DNA of 64,000 bases from Nostoc flagelliforme FACHB-838 (GCF_014698065.1 NZ_JACJSI010000023.1:26120-90119); one strand, 5' to 3'; shown: positions 8,658-17,525, counted from the first letter of the stretch. The notes: a model not told the origin generated them from the letters alone. Program-made: numbers and translations.

Positions 8658-9479
8658 ATGATTTGGCCGTTTAAGCCTAAGTTTAGAAAACAAATTGCGC
8701 GGATTGAAATTACTGGTGCGATCGCCAGTACCACTCGCAAACGCGTCCTAGAAGCTCTGAAAACTGTAGAAGAAAAAAAGTTTCCGGCATTATTGCTACG
8801 TATCGATAGCCCTGGCGGTACAGTCGGAGATTCCCAAGAAATCTACAGCGCCCTGAAGCGTCTGCGCGAAAAAATTAAAATCGTCGCTAGCTTTGGCAAT
8901 ATCTCGGCTTCTGGAGGAGTCTACATCGGCATGGGAGCCGAACACATCGTCGCCAACCCAGGTACGATTACGGGTAGTATTGGTGTGATTTTACGTGGGA
9001 ATAACTTGGAACGCTTGCTAGAAAAAATCGGTGTTTCCTTCAAGGTAATTAAGTCTGGCCCTTACAAAGACATATTGTCTTTCGACCGGGAACTGACTCA
9101 ACCAGAAGAAAATATCCTGCAAGAGTTGATTGACACAAGTTATCAGCAGTTTGTGCAAACGGTAGCTGATGGCCGTTCTTTAACAGTAGAAGCTGTGAAA
9201 AGTTTCGCCGATGGGCGGATTTTTACTGGACAGCAAGCCCGAGAGTTGGGTGTTGTAGATCGCCTGGGTACAGAAGAAGATGCCCGTCGCTGGACAGCAG
9301 AACTAGTCGGACTTGATCCAGAAAAAACTCTCTGCTATACCCTAGAGGAACGTAAACCTTTATTGAGTCGACTTCTGCCAGGAAGTCGTCAAGTTTCATC
9401 AGGAATTCGATCTGGAATTGATTGGCTCGAATTTGAAGTCTCTACTAGTGGTTTACCGTTGTGGTTATATCGACCCTAA
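8658..9479 (+). CDS. sppA: Signal peptide peptidase SppA, short (36-kDa) type
   Basis: This S49-family serine protease cleaves leftover signal peptides in or at the membrane. The 273-residue length is that of the single-domain bacterial form. The Ser-Lys dyad is visible: Ser85 in ISASGGVYI and Lys137 in SGPYKD. The RIDSPGGTVGDSQ motif near residue 48 and the NPGTITGSIGV strand near 100 are characteristic. There is no N-terminal membrane anchor, so association is probably peripheral. aroH follows on the same strand about 200 bases later across a repeat-filled spacer. Confidence 0.93.
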   Translation: MIWPFKPKFRKQIARIEITGAIASTTRKRVLEALKTVEEKKFPALLLRIDSPGGTVGDSQEIYSALKRLREKIKIVASFGNISASGGVYIGMGAEHIVANPGTITGSIGVILRGNNLERLLEKIGVSFKVIKSGPYKDILSFDRELTQPEENILQELIDTSYQQFVQTVADGRSLTVEAVKSFADGRIFTGQQARELGVVDRLGTEEDARRWTAELVGLDPEKTLCYTLEERKPLLSRLLPGSRQVSSGIRSGIDWLEFEVSTSGLPLWLYRP

Positions 9480-9489
9480 TATCAGTTAG

Positions 9490-9640
9490 GAGAAGCCAGT
9501 GCGGTCTTCTCCCAAGGGGAGACGTTAAAAGCGATAGCGCAGCGTTAACGAGGTATGAGCGTCTGGGGTTTCCCCAAGTGGAGTAACTGGCGTTTATGAG
9601 TGAGGAGTTAGGAGTTAAAACTCTTAATTTCTCACTCTCA
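9490..9640. repeat. Dispersed repeat and 7-mer filler between sppA and aroH
   Basis: The spacer holds a GC-rich segment with GCGATAGCGCAGCGTTAACGAGG and CCCCAAG words. Almost the same words recur at about 51990-52050. They are followed by low-complexity GTTAGGAGTTA-type heptamers. It is non-coding dispersed repeat material. Confidence 0.6.
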
Positions 9641-9667
9641 ACTCCTAACCCCTAACTTTTTTATTTT

Positions 9668-9674
9668 AAGGAGG
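9668..9674 (+). promoter_or_regulatory. Strong ribosome binding site that fixes the aroH start
   Basis: AAGGAGG lies 8 bases before the GTG at 9683. This argues for GTG 9683 rather than the upstream TTG at 9677 or the downstream ATG at 9695. Confidence 0.7.
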
Positions 9675-9682
9675 ATTTGGGC

Positions 9683-10096
9683 GTGGAATGGCAAATGCGG
9701 GCTATTCGCGGAGCAACAACCGTTTCAGAAAATACCGTTGAGGCAATGCGAGAGGTAGTGACAGAACTACTAGATGAACTGGAAAACCGAAATCAATTCC
9801 AGCCGACGGACATGATTAGTGTGACTTTCTCAGTTACACGCGATTTGGATGCTATTTTTCCGGCTGCGATCGCTAGATCGCGTCCTGGTTGGGATAATGT
9901 GGCCATGTTAGATGTGCAGCAAATGCACGTCGAAGGCAGCTTACAGCGCTGTATTCGGTTCTTAATCCACGCTTATCTGCCAGCCTCTGCCTCAATTCAT
10001 CATATTTATTTACGCAACGCCGCTAGCTTGCGTCCCGACTGGAGTTTGCCACAGTCTTTACAAACATCACAGCCAGTAGTGAAGTCAAAAGTGTAA
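9683..10096 (+). CDS. aroH: Chorismate mutase, AroH class
   Basis: The enzyme converts chorismate to prephenate on the way to phenylalanine and tyrosine. The 137-residue product is a typical monofunctional AroH-type mutase. RAIRGATTV at the N-terminus carries the substrate-binding Arg, SVTFSVTRDLDAIFPA is the signature region, and CIRFLIHAY follows near residue 97. GTG 9683 is chosen because of the perfect ribosome binding site. It follows sppA on the same strand, a neighbourhood seen in other cyanobacteria. The cytosolic enzyme is expected to be a trimer, as is usual for the family. Confidence 0.93.
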   Translation: MEWQMRAIRGATTVSENTVEAMREVVTELLDELENRNQFQPTDMISVTFSVTRDLDAIFPAAIARSRPGWDNVAMLDVQQMHVEGSLQRCIRFLIHAYLPASASIHHIYLRNAASLRPDWSLPQSLQTSQPVVKSKV

Positions 10097-10254
10097 ATTA
10101 TTTAAATCAAATATATGTAACAAACAGCACAAAAGTATAATTATATGCTGATGCGGCTGATCAACCTGCTGCTGATGGGAGAATATTACTAAGTTTGCCG
10201 TAGTGATTTGAGGTCTATTGGTGAGGTGATCGCGCCCAAAATCAATCGCATTTA

Positions 10255-10404
10255 TCATAAAGTATTATCCACATCTCTCGAATCACCCTGCTCTTCCTCA
10301 ATTTCCAAATCCAGAGCAAATATCAAAGCTTGTTTGATTTTTAGTAGTGTTTCATCTGGCAATTTGCCGAGTTTACGTTCCAGTCTTACAGCAGGGATTG
10401 AACC
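10255..10404 (-). pseudogene. Remnant of a MazF/PemK-type toxin (C-terminal end)
   Basis: Read on the minus strand, 49 codons run open to a TGA and give a peptide containing AVRLERKLGKLPDETL followed by KIKQALIFALDLE. This closely follows the C-terminus of MazF/PemK endoribonuclease toxins (I-R-x-x-x-K-x-R-L-x-x-K-L-G-x-L then A-L-x-x-A-L-x-L). An in-frame TAA and the next gene cut it off upstream, so the catalytic N-terminal barrel is missing. It is therefore a decayed toxin next to an apparently intact toxin-antitoxin pair. Confidence 0.6.
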
Positions 10405-10406
10405 TT

Positions 10407-10622
10407 ATGTTAAAAAAAATTCAAGGAATTTATAAAAACGGCAAAATTGAATTAGCTGAAACACCAGAAGGTATCACTGAAAGTTTAGTGTTTGTCACCT
10501 TCCTAGAAACTAAAGCCAGCCAATGGCCAGAAATAATCATGCAATATTCAGGTATAAAAGAAAGTATTATTTTTGAATCATATCGAGAGAAACTGATACC
10601 ACCGAACGAGATAGAACTTTAA
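10407..10622 (+). CDS. Putative antitoxin (DUF104/VapB-like)
   Basis: The 71-residue product begins MLKKIQGIYKNGKIEL and continues ETPEGITESLVFVTFLE, the pattern of DUF104-type antitoxins (a short strand, then Y-x-N-G-x-I-x-L, then P-E-G). It ends 6 bases before a PIN-domain gene on the same strand, the usual antitoxin-toxin order. Antitoxins of this kind bind and neutralise the VapC-type RNase and usually repress their own operon. ATG 10407 is preferred because the longer ORF upstream overlaps the MazF-type remnant. Confidence 0.65.
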   Translation: MLKKIQGIYKNGKIELAETPEGITESLVFVTFLETKASQWPEIIMQYSGIKESIIFESYREKLIPPNEIEL

Positions 10623-10628
10623 TTATGT

Positions 10629-11033
10629 ATGGGTTATTTACTGGATACTTGCGTCATTAGTGATTTTGTCAAAGGAGAAGAAAACACCCTCAAGCGAATA
10701 AAGTTAATCTCTCCTACTGAAATTTTTATTTCATCTCTAACAGTTATGGAGGTGAAATATGGATTAGTTATAAACCCACAACGCGCTGTTAAAATCCAAT
10801 CAATTATTGAAATATTATTAGGTTCAATTACAATTTTACCTTTTGATTCAAAAGAAGCAAAACAAGCAGCCCAGATGAGAAGCTTTCTTAAATTAGCTGG
10901 TTCACCTATTGGTGCTTATGATGTACTTATAGCAGCCGCCGTAGTAATCAATAATCATATTGTGGTGACATCTAATGTCCGAGAATTTCAAAGAGTGCCT
11001 AACTTGCAAATCGAAAATTGGCGTTCTGTATGA
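10629..11033 (+). CDS. vapC: VapC-type PIN-domain ribonuclease toxin
   Basis: The 134-residue product is a single PIN domain. The acidic residues that hold the metal ion are visible: Asp6 in LLDTCVISDF, Glu41 in TVMEVKYG, and Asp98 in GAYDVLIAA. The TSNVREFQRVPNL ending is the usual VapC C-terminal motif. VapC toxins cut RNA and stop growth when free of antitoxin. The upstream 71-residue gene is the likely antitoxin. Nothing suggests inactivation. Confidence 0.88.
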   Translation: MGYLLDTCVISDFVKGEENTLKRIKLISPTEIFISSLTVMEVKYGLVINPQRAVKIQSIIEILLGSITILPFDSKEAKQAAQMRSFLKLAGSPIGAYDVLIAAAVVINNHIVVTSNVREFQRVPNLQIENWRSV

Positions 11034-11122
11034 ATAATTGACTCCTCCCTTAAGTTAATGTGAGCTTCTCCAGCTTGCCTAAATATATAATTCTTAAAGT
11101 AAAACTGTATTACCTTTTCTGT

Positions 11123-11222
11123 GGAATAGAAGGCCATAAATGATGAATTAAGTGGTAATTCTGTCCCATCATCAGAATATTGAGAACTTGGTTTGGGTAG
11201 ACGCGAGTATTTTTCCAGCGAT
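11123..11222 (-). pseudogene. 100-bp partial duplicate of the crtR 3' region
   Basis: This stretch matches 12247-12346 (the 3' part of crtR) without gaps, with four differences in 100 bases by direct alignment. On the minus strand it would encode a piece of the desaturase containing the third histidine box (HLIHH). It has neither start nor stop of its own and the flanks do not match, so it is a dead copy left by a local duplication or recombination event. It lies in the 250-base gap between vapC and the putative immunity gene. Confidence 0.85.
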
Positions 11223-11285
11223 TGGTTATTGAAATCAAAGATTTGTGTAGAGTTCTTACACTAAAGCATCCATTTCAAGCTTCTT

Positions 11286-11651
11286 TTAATCTTGGGTTCC
11301 TGAAACCATTATCAAATTATTCGTTGTATTCGGTTGAAGTTCTCTAAGATGTTCTGTTTGAATGAATTCATCAAACAATTTGAAAAACTGATCTAGTGCA
11401 GTGTGTTCATCTTGGGAAAAAAATAAAATAATTTGATCCCAAGTCTGATTGGAAGTTAAATTAAATTTCTGCTGAATCCAGGTTTGAAATTCTGAAAATT
11501 TCTGTTCTTGTGATGTTTGAGGGATTCCTATCTGGCGACGGGCAAAGCAGTAACCTGCTAGAAAAGTGCGGAGGTTGGATATGGAAGCTCGTCCTAAATA
11601 CATAGCAGGACGTTTCCGTATATTGTGGATTAGATCATACAAATCAACCAT
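11286..11651 (-). CDS. Putative immunity protein for papain-fold toxin
   Basis: The 121-residue soluble product begins with a conserved-looking motif (NIRKRPAMYLGRASISNLRTF) followed by an aromatic helical segment. I do not recognise a named family, but small proteins with this RKRPxMYLG opening are often found beside toxin genes. It starts 13 bases after the stop of the papain-fold toxin gene on the same strand, the toxin-then-immunity order of polymorphic toxin loci. Its role as immunity protein is inferred from position only. Confidence 0.5.
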   Translation of the reverse strand: MVDLYDLIHNIRKRPAMYLGRASISNLRTFLAGYCFARRQIGIPQTSQEQKFSEFQTWIQQKFNLTSNQTWDQIILFFSQDEHTALDQFFKLFDEFIQTEHLRELQPNTTNNLIMVSGTQD

Positions 11652-11664
11652 CTGTGCCTCCAGC

Positions 11665-12030
11665 TTAAAAATCGGTTTCGGTGATTTGGAAATTGCCGCC
11701 TAAATCTAGAGCAGGGCAGTATAGGTTATTAATCCAGTCTACTCTGGAAATTCCTTCAGGGTGGATGTTGTCAAAAATGAGTTCTTGCCCATTAATTTCA
11801 ACGGCGATCGCTTCATGTCGCCCATTAATAGAAATGTTTTGTCGGAGGCGTTCATGGTAAATGTTGCAAAAAGGATCTTCTATACTACCTGTGAACAGAC
11901 TAATCTGTTTACCAGAAATGTTTTGATTAATAAGGAATTGGCGCAGGGCAATAGCACAGGAAACACATTGAAAAACTTGGAATTGTGAAGCGATCGCACT
12001 CAGTTGACTGTGAAGGCTAGCCTTGCTCAT
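11665..12030 (-). CDS. Papain-fold (Tox-PL-2-like) toxin domain protein
   Basis: The 121-residue product consists almost entirely of a papain-like fold. Q-x-x-Q-C-V-S-C-A at residues 18-26 resembles the papain nucleophile motif, with Cys25 the likely nucleophile. GRHEAIAVEING supplies the catalytic His (residue 72), and IFDNIHPEGI supplies the Asp/Asn (residues 87-88). These are the hallmarks of the papain-fold toxin family of bacterial polymorphic toxin systems, where the domain usually sits at the end of a long secreted protein. Here it stands alone without a signal or delivery domain, and a probable immunity gene follows. It may be a stranded toxin cassette or an enzyme with a domestic role. 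Confidence 0.65.
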   Translation of the reverse strand: MSKASLHSQLSAIASQFQVFQCVSCAIALRQFLINQNISGKQISLFTGSIEDPFCNIYHERLRQNISINGRHEAIAVEINGQELIFDNIHPEGISRVDWINNLYCPALDLGGNFQITETDF

Positions 12031-12092
12031 GATGTACTTTTGTCAAATTCCCAATGCTAGCCATTAGTGGGCGATTGCTGTATACAACAACT

Positions 12093-12983
12093 CTATTCTT
12101 TTTGATGATGAAACCGAATTCCTAAAAAGATGTCATAAACAAACTCAAAAAAGTCTTTTTTCTGCAACAATCCTGAAGTTTGATAACATCCTTTTTCATC
12201 TAAAAGGGGTTTCATAACATAGTATGCAGGTTGATAATTATACCAAGGAATAGAAGGCCATAAATGATGAATTAAGTGGTAATTCTGTCCCATAATCAGG
12301 ATATTGAGAACTTGGTTTGGGTAAACGCGAGCATTTTTCCAGCGATCGCGCTCCGCAAAAGGACGATGGGGCAAATAGTCAAAAAATAATCCCAGTGCTA
12401 TCCCCACCACAAAAGCTGGTATAAACCAAAAATTCAGAATGTAACCCAAAAAGTGGTATTGCACTGATATATAAACAATTGCACCGACAATTAAGCGGCT
12501 GATGAACCATTCCAATAGCTCATATTTCCGCCACAGTCGTCGTTGAAAGAAAAACACTTCGTGATATAAAAACCGCACCGCAATCAGCCATAGTGGGCCA
12601 CCCGTAGAGACATAATGATCTGGGTCGTCTTCGGGATGATTCACATGTCCATGATGCTGTAAATGTACCCGCGTAAATACTGGAAAAGCAAAAGCTAGCA
12701 TCAATGCACTGCCATGCCCTAACATTGCATTCATCACCCGGTTGCGATGGGCGGATTGGTGACAGGCATCATGAATTACCGTCCCAGCACAATGTAAGGC
12801 AATCGTATTAACGCTAAAGCACAGCCAATGCGGCCATTCCCAAAGCCAATAACCAAAGTTAGATAACACCAGCATCGCCACAGCTACGGAAAAAAGCATT
12901 AGCGTGGGATTGAAATCACCAGGAGGCGCTAAAAATTCCTTTGGTGGGATTGTCAGTGGCTTTTGTGCCTCCGATGTAATCAT
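12093..12983 (-). CDS. crtR: Beta-carotene hydroxylase CrtR (fatty-acid desaturase fold)
   Basis: This membrane di-iron enzyme hydroxylates beta-ionone rings to make zeaxanthin and related xanthophylls. The three histidine boxes are present: HDACHQSAH near residue 80, HLQHHGHVNH near 118, and HLIHH near 246, with hydrophobic pairs between them. The 296-residue length fits CrtR. ATG 12983 is chosen over a TTG at 13010 because AAGGAG lies 12 bases ahead of it. A 100-base piece of its 3' part is duplicated at 11123-11222. Confidence 0.9.
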   Translation of the reverse strand: MITSEAQKPLTIPPKEFLAPPGDFNPTLMLFSVAVAMLVLSNFGYWLWEWPHWLCFSVNTIALHCAGTVIHDACHQSAHRNRVMNAMLGHGSALMLAFAFPVFTRVHLQHHGHVNHPEDDPDHYVSTGGPLWLIAVRFLYHEVFFFQRRLWRKYELLEWFISRLIVGAIVYISVQYHFLGYILNFWFIPAFVVGIALGLFFDYLPHRPFAERDRWKNARVYPNQVLNILIMGQNYHLIHHLWPSIPWYNYQPAYYVMKPLLDEKGCYQTSGLLQKKDFFEFVYDIFLGIRFHHQKE

Positions 12984-13365
12984 TTCTAAAATTGACTCCT
13001 TCTTTACCAAACATTACAAATATTACGATCAAGATTAGGGAATAAAAAACTTTTGCAAAGTTTTGTATAGCAAGATTTATCTACATCTTTGCATATCAGC
13101 AGATGAATAACGCTATGATTCCAGACGAGGACTAGTTTTTAGTGAATAAGTGGGGTATGACAATCGGCAAGAAGTTTATGGGATAAACTCCTTCATGGGG
13201 AGGATGGATACAAGATTGATGTACTATATCTAGTCTATCCCACAGCCCCCACTCTCCCATAAACCCTCTCTAACTGCTTATATCTTATTGATATAGCAGT
13301 GACTGAAAAGGAGATGACACTTAAGTTACGATGACTTCCCAGATAGCTCCCTAACTTCAGCCCCT
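12984..13365. other. Divergent promoter region between crtR and pyk
   Basis: The 382 bases separate two divergently transcribed genes. A 10-base inverted repeat (GTTTATGGGA at 13174-13183, complement at 13255-13264) surrounds a region of short polypurine and polypyrimidine tracts. No gene is seen. Confidence 0.5.
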
Positions 13366-15135
13366 ATGCAACTAAGAGATTCTCTGCGCCGGACAAAAAT
13401 TGTCGCTACTATTGGCCCTGCCACTAGCAGTCCTGAAATGCTCAAGGCGATTATTGAAGCGGGAGCCACGACGCTACGGCTAAACTTCTCCCACGGAACT
13501 CATGCCGACCATCAGCGTAGTATTCGCTTAATTCGGCAAACCGCTTTTGAATTAAATCAGCCAGTGGCTATTCTCCAAGACTTGCAAGGCCCAAAAATTC
13601 GCTTGGGGAAGTTTGACAACGGGTCTATAGTTTTAGCAAAAGGTGATCGCTTCACCTTGACAAATCGTCCAGTTGTCGGCACCCAGGAAATTAGTTGCGT
13701 CACTTACGATTATTTAGCCGAAGAAGTCCCGGTTGGTGCAAAAATTCTCCTCGATGATGGACGAGTAGAAATGGTAGTCGAAGAGATTAACCGAGACAAA
13801 GGTGATTTACATTGTCGGATCACCGTACCTGGTAAACTTTCTAACAACAAAGGCGTAAACTTTCCTGGCGTTTACCTGTCAATTAAGGCAATGACCGACA
13901 AAGACCGAGAGGATCTGATGTTTGGTCTAGATCAGGGTGTCGATTGGGTGGCACTTTCCTTTGTCCGCAATCCCCAGGACATGATCGAAATTAAAGAATT
14001 AATTTCCAGTACAGGCAAGCAAGTGCCAGTGGTTGCCAAAATTGAAAAGCACGAAGCCATCGAACAAATGGAGGCGATTCTAGCTTTGTGTGATGGGGTG
14101 ATGGTTGCCAGAGGCGACTTAGGGGTGGAATTGCCAGCAGAAGATGTCCCGGTACTCCAAAAACGGCTAATTACTACAGCAAATCGCTTGGGAATTCCCA
14201 TCATTACTGCCACCCAAATGTTAGACAGCATGGTGAGCAATCCCCGTCCCACTCGCGCTGAAGTGTCGGATGTGGCAAATGCGATTTTAGATGGCACAGA
14301 CGCGGTAATGCTCTCTAATGAAACTGCTGTGGGTAGTTTCCCTGTAGAAGCAGTGGCGACGATGGCACGAATTGCCGAGCGGATGGAGCAGGAAGAAGCC
14401 CAACACTTAAACTTACGTTCTTTGAAAGATTCCCGGCGCTCCATTCCTAATGCAATTAGTCAAGCTGTCGGTCAAATTGCCGAACAACTAGGTGCAGCAG
14501 CAATCATGACCCTAACCCAAACGGGGGCAACAGCTCGCAATGTCTCTAAGTTTCGTCCTCGTACACCGATTTTGGCAGTAACACCCCATGTGAATGTAGC
14601 GCGGCAGCTACAAATGGTGTGGGGAGTCAAACCGCTATTGGTGCTAGGTTTACCTTCCACTGGTCAGACATTTCAAGCTGCGATTAATGTGGCTCAAGAG
14701 CTGAAGTTACTGTCCGAGGGAGATTTAGTAGTGATGACTGCTGGCACACTCCAGGGAATTTCCGGCTCCACTGATTTGATTAAGGTAGAGGTGGTGACGG
14801 CAATACTAGGTCACGGAATTGGACTCGGACAAGGTTCAGTCAGTGGTCGCGCACGGGTGGCGAATACTGGTATGGATGTAAGTAACTTTAATCATGGAGA
14901 CATATTGGTTGCACCTCGCACTAGTGCCGATTTCGTCGAGGCAATTCGGAAAGCTGCCGGGATTATTACGGAAGAAGAAAGTCTTACAAGTCACGCAGCA
15001 GTGATTGGCTTGCGTCTCGGTGTTCCAGTGATTGTCGGCGTGAAGCAAGCAACGCAGGCGATTCGGGATGGAGCGATTATAACGCTGGATCTGCAACGGG
15101 GTTTAATTTACTCAGGGGCGGTGAGAACGGCTTAG
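13366..15135 (+). CDS. pyk: Pyruvate kinase with C-terminal PEP-utilizer-like domain
   Basis: The enzyme makes pyruvate and ATP from phosphoenolpyruvate and ADP in the last step of glycolysis. The first 470 residues form the canonical kinase: TKIVATIGPATSSPE at the start, LRLNFSHGTHADH, then the active-site region KIEKHEAIEQME and MVARGDLGVE. The extra C-terminal domain (about residues 490-589) contains EESLTSHAAVIGLRLGVPVI, the mobile phosphohistidine-type domain found in Bacillus and cyanobacterial pyruvate kinases. At 589 residues it is full length. It is monocistronic, with a divergent promoter shared with crtR. Confidence 0.95.
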   Translation: MQLRDSLRRTKIVATIGPATSSPEMLKAIIEAGATTLRLNFSHGTHADHQRSIRLIRQTAFELNQPVAILQDLQGPKIRLGKFDNGSIVLAKGDRFTLTNRPVVGTQEISCVTYDYLAEEVPVGAKILLDDGRVEMVVEEINRDKGDLHCRITVPGKLSNNKGVNFPGVYLSIKAMTDKDREDLMFGLDQGVDWVALSFVRNPQDMIEIKELISSTGKQVPVVAKIEKHEAIEQMEAILALCDGVMVARGDLGVELPAEDVPVLQKRLITTANRLGIPIITATQMLDSMVSNPRPTRAEVSDVANAILDGTDAVMLSNETAVGSFPVEAVATMARIAERMEQEEAQHLNLRSLKDSRRSIPNAISQAVGQIAEQLGAAAIMTLTQTGATARNVSKFRPRTPILAVTPHVNVARQLQMVWGVKPLLVLGLPSTGQTFQAAINVAQELKLLSEGDLVVMTAGTLQGISGSTDLIKVEVVTAILGHGIGLGQGSVSGRARVANTGMDVSNFNHGDILVAPRTSADFVEAIRKAAGIITEEESLTSHAAVIGLRLGVPVIVGVKQATQAIRDGAIITLDLQRGLIYSGAVRTA

Positions 15136-15214
15136 GGCTGGGGGTTGGAGACTGGGGACTGGTGGGAGCAGAGGAGAGAAAGCAATGCCCAATGCCCCAT
15201 ACCCAATGCCCTTA

Positions 15215-16996
15215 TCAAACAGTTGCGATCGCCACTCCAAGCCATCCAGCAAAATTTTGCTGCTGTGTGGAATCAGGATGCTCAACAGGTTTTACCTGAT
15301 ACCTTGTTGGACGTGGTGAGGCGAGGGTGATGGAAGAAGTACGGAGTACGTCTTGGTGGAAAACTGCGACTTGAATGGTATCGTTTGGTTGGTAATCTTT
15401 TAGGCGATCGCTTAAGCTACCCGCTGTTACCTTAATCCCATCAATTGCTAACAACTCATCACCTGCATTAATTCCTCCCGCTTGTGCAGGTGAACCAGTC
15501 TCCACAAACTTAATCATTTCCCGCCCATTCTCTGTATTTATTCTCACACCCAAGTAAGGTTCTTCTTGCTGTTCAGCTAACAACTGCAAACCAAAGGGTT
15601 CTAAATACTCATTCAAGGGTAAATCTTCAGTGCCATCAATATAGCGTTTAAAGAAATCAGTCAAATCGGTTTCTGCAACAGATTCTATAACTTCCTGTAA
15701 CTGTTCTGGTGTATAACCAATTTCAGGTTGCCCAAATTGCTGCCACATTTTCAGCATCACGTCATCGAGGGAGCGCTGATTGTCGTGAGTAGAGCGAATC
15801 AGTAAATCCAGCAATAACGATACCATTTCTCCTTTTAAATAGTAGGAAATTTGGGAATTGCCGCTATTTGCATCCGGGCGATAAAGTTTTATCCAGGCAT
15901 CAAAACTTGATTCGGAAACGGGTTGTACCTTGCGCCCCGGTGTTATTTCATATCTGGTAATTTCCTTGCTCAAGTTATTCAAATACCATTGAACATCATA
16001 AATCCCTGCCCGCAAAGGAATTAACAAGTCATAGTAACTAGTAGTGCCTTCACAAAACCATAATGATGGTGTGTAATTTTCTTGGTCGTAATCAAAAACC
16101 TCTAATGCTTTTGGGCGGATTCGCTTAACATTCCACAAGTGAAAGAACTCGTGTGCTACCAATTGGATGAAGCGATTGTACTTATCCTGAGCGCGAAATC
16201 CAAAACGCTGGTAAATTAAGGAGCAAGAGTCCTTATGCTCCAAACCGCCAAAAGCTTGGCTAAATAAATGTAGCAGAAACACATATCGTTCATAAGGCAA
16301 ACCGCCGAACATCTGCGATTCTACTTGAATAATTTTCTGAATATCAGCAATCATTTGCTGGGCTTGGAAATTTCCCTGTCCCCAGATTGCTAGTTCATGG
16401 GGTTTTCCTAATACTTCAAATTTATACAATTGGTGGCTACCAATCTCAAAGGGAGTATCCACCAGAGTATCAAAATCGCCAGCCAAGAAAGTATTTGTTT
16501 CCTGAGCAACAGGTGGTAAAGCAGTAGTTACTTGCCATTCCGGCTGTGGTGGTACGATGGTGACGCGAATGGGTTGGTTCTCCCAGCCGTGGATTCTAAA
16601 GAATAATGCCGCACCGTTAAAATAACCGTGGGTGGCATCTAGGTGATTTGTCCGTACCGATAGCTCATTCGCAAAAATGCGGTAACGTACAGTTAATTCT
16701 GAAATACCTATTTTGTCTACCTGCCAGTGATTTTTACTGATCTTCCGCCAAGGTAAAGGCTTATCTGCTGTAAAAACCGCAAAATCTTGTAAGTTTTTGG
16801 CGTATTCTCGGACTAAATAGGAACCTGGTGTCCACACTGGCAGTTTTAAATCGAGAAGCGGTGAGGGATAATCCACAAGGTGTAAAATCACCTCGAACAA
16901 ATGGGTTTCTGGTTGAGACATTGCCACCAGGTAATGAATCGTTGGCCCAGTTTCTTGGACGTAAGTGTTGGGACGAGTTGCTGTTGCTTCAGTCAT
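15215..16996 (-). CDS. M61-family metallopeptidase with PDZ domain
   Basis: This zinc aminopeptidase-like protein (glycyl aminopeptidase family) has 593 residues. HEFFH at 282-286 binds zinc, and Glu316 in WFCEGTTSYY is the third ligand. GLEHKDS near 251 is a family signature. A PDZ domain follows at about 490-560 (YLGVRINTENGREM, then VETGSPAQAGGINAGD). There is no signal peptide after start selection, so it is probably cytosolic. ATG 16996 is chosen because the longer reading would add a tail with unrelated composition. The 3' end overlaps repeat filler shared with the region after pyk. Confidence 0.88.
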   Translation of the reverse strand: MTEATATRPNTYVQETGPTIHYLVAMSQPETHLFEVILHLVDYPSPLLDLKLPVWTPGSYLVREYAKNLQDFAVFTADKPLPWRKISKNHWQVDKIGISELTVRYRIFANELSVRTNHLDATHGYFNGAALFFRIHGWENQPIRVTIVPPQPEWQVTTALPPVAQETNTFLAGDFDTLVDTPFEIGSHQLYKFEVLGKPHELAIWGQGNFQAQQMIADIQKIIQVESQMFGGLPYERYVFLLHLFSQAFGGLEHKDSCSLIYQRFGFRAQDKYNRFIQLVAHEFFHLWNVKRIRPKALEVFDYDQENYTPSLWFCEGTTSYYDLLIPLRAGIYDVQWYLNNLSKEITRYEITPGRKVQPVSESSFDAWIKLYRPDANSGNSQISYYLKGEMVSLLLDLLIRSTHDNQRSLDDVMLKMWQQFGQPEIGYTPEQLQEVIESVAETDLTDFFKRYIDGTEDLPLNEYLEPFGLQLLAEQQEEPYLGVRINTENGREMIKFVETGSPAQAGGINAGDELLAIDGIKVTAGSLSDRLKDYQPNDTIQVAVFHQDVLRTSSITLASPRPTRYQVKPVEHPDSTQQQNFAGWLGVAIATV

Positions 16997-17382
16997 CTTG
17001 TTTGCTGAGGTAATTGTTAATGGGCTAAGTCCCGCTGCTTTTGCGGAGTGTCTTTTAAAAGAAGACAGTAATTCGTTGTTAAGAGACCCCACGGGGAAAT
17101 CCGCTTGCTCTCAAATAAAAATTACACTTTATTTCTTTTCCATAACTAAGTTATGGAACTTCTCTATAGTACATAAATGCTACAGGGAATTTGGGTATTT
17201 CAGGTATATTTAGTAGCCTGTGATGTCTACGACGGGCTACGCCAACGCACCAAAAATCGACACTATTGAGGCCGAGTCAAAAGTAAAGAAATGGCGCAGA
17301 TTCTCCGATTGACTATATCTAAGCTATAATCGCACACTCGCTCGCAAGGAATTTTTAACTACTTTAGGACTTACACATTGAC

Positions 17383-17433
17383 AAAAAACGTCATCTATAA
17401 AATCTAGATAGTTGTGCCTGTGCGACGTTTTTT
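17383..17433. repeat. Hairpin with AAAAAACGTC arms
   Basis: AAAAAACGTC (17383-17392) is complementary to GACGTTTTTT (17424-17433). On the plus strand the right arm ends in a T run, as in a rho-independent terminator, but no plus-strand gene precedes it. The flank GGACTTACACATTGAC resembles ends of insertion-type repeats, so it could be a MITE remnant. Confidence 0.45.
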
Positions 17434-17525
17434 ATCAGCGCAGTGATAGAGATAGAGTGCTGGGTGGAGTGATGTCATCCACTGCGGGGTCTAGATTTGT
17501 GAAGCACCTACACCTCTAAATAAGC

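Noticed and set aside
10208..10406. Plus-strand 75-codon frame before the antitoxin
   Set aside because: It overlaps the minus-strand MazF remnant, whose reading is protein-like. The plus reading is Ser-rich noise.
13932..14444. Minus-strand 170-codon frame inside pyk
   Set aside because: It lies wholly within a well-supported pyruvate kinase gene on the other strand and its translation has no protein-family character.
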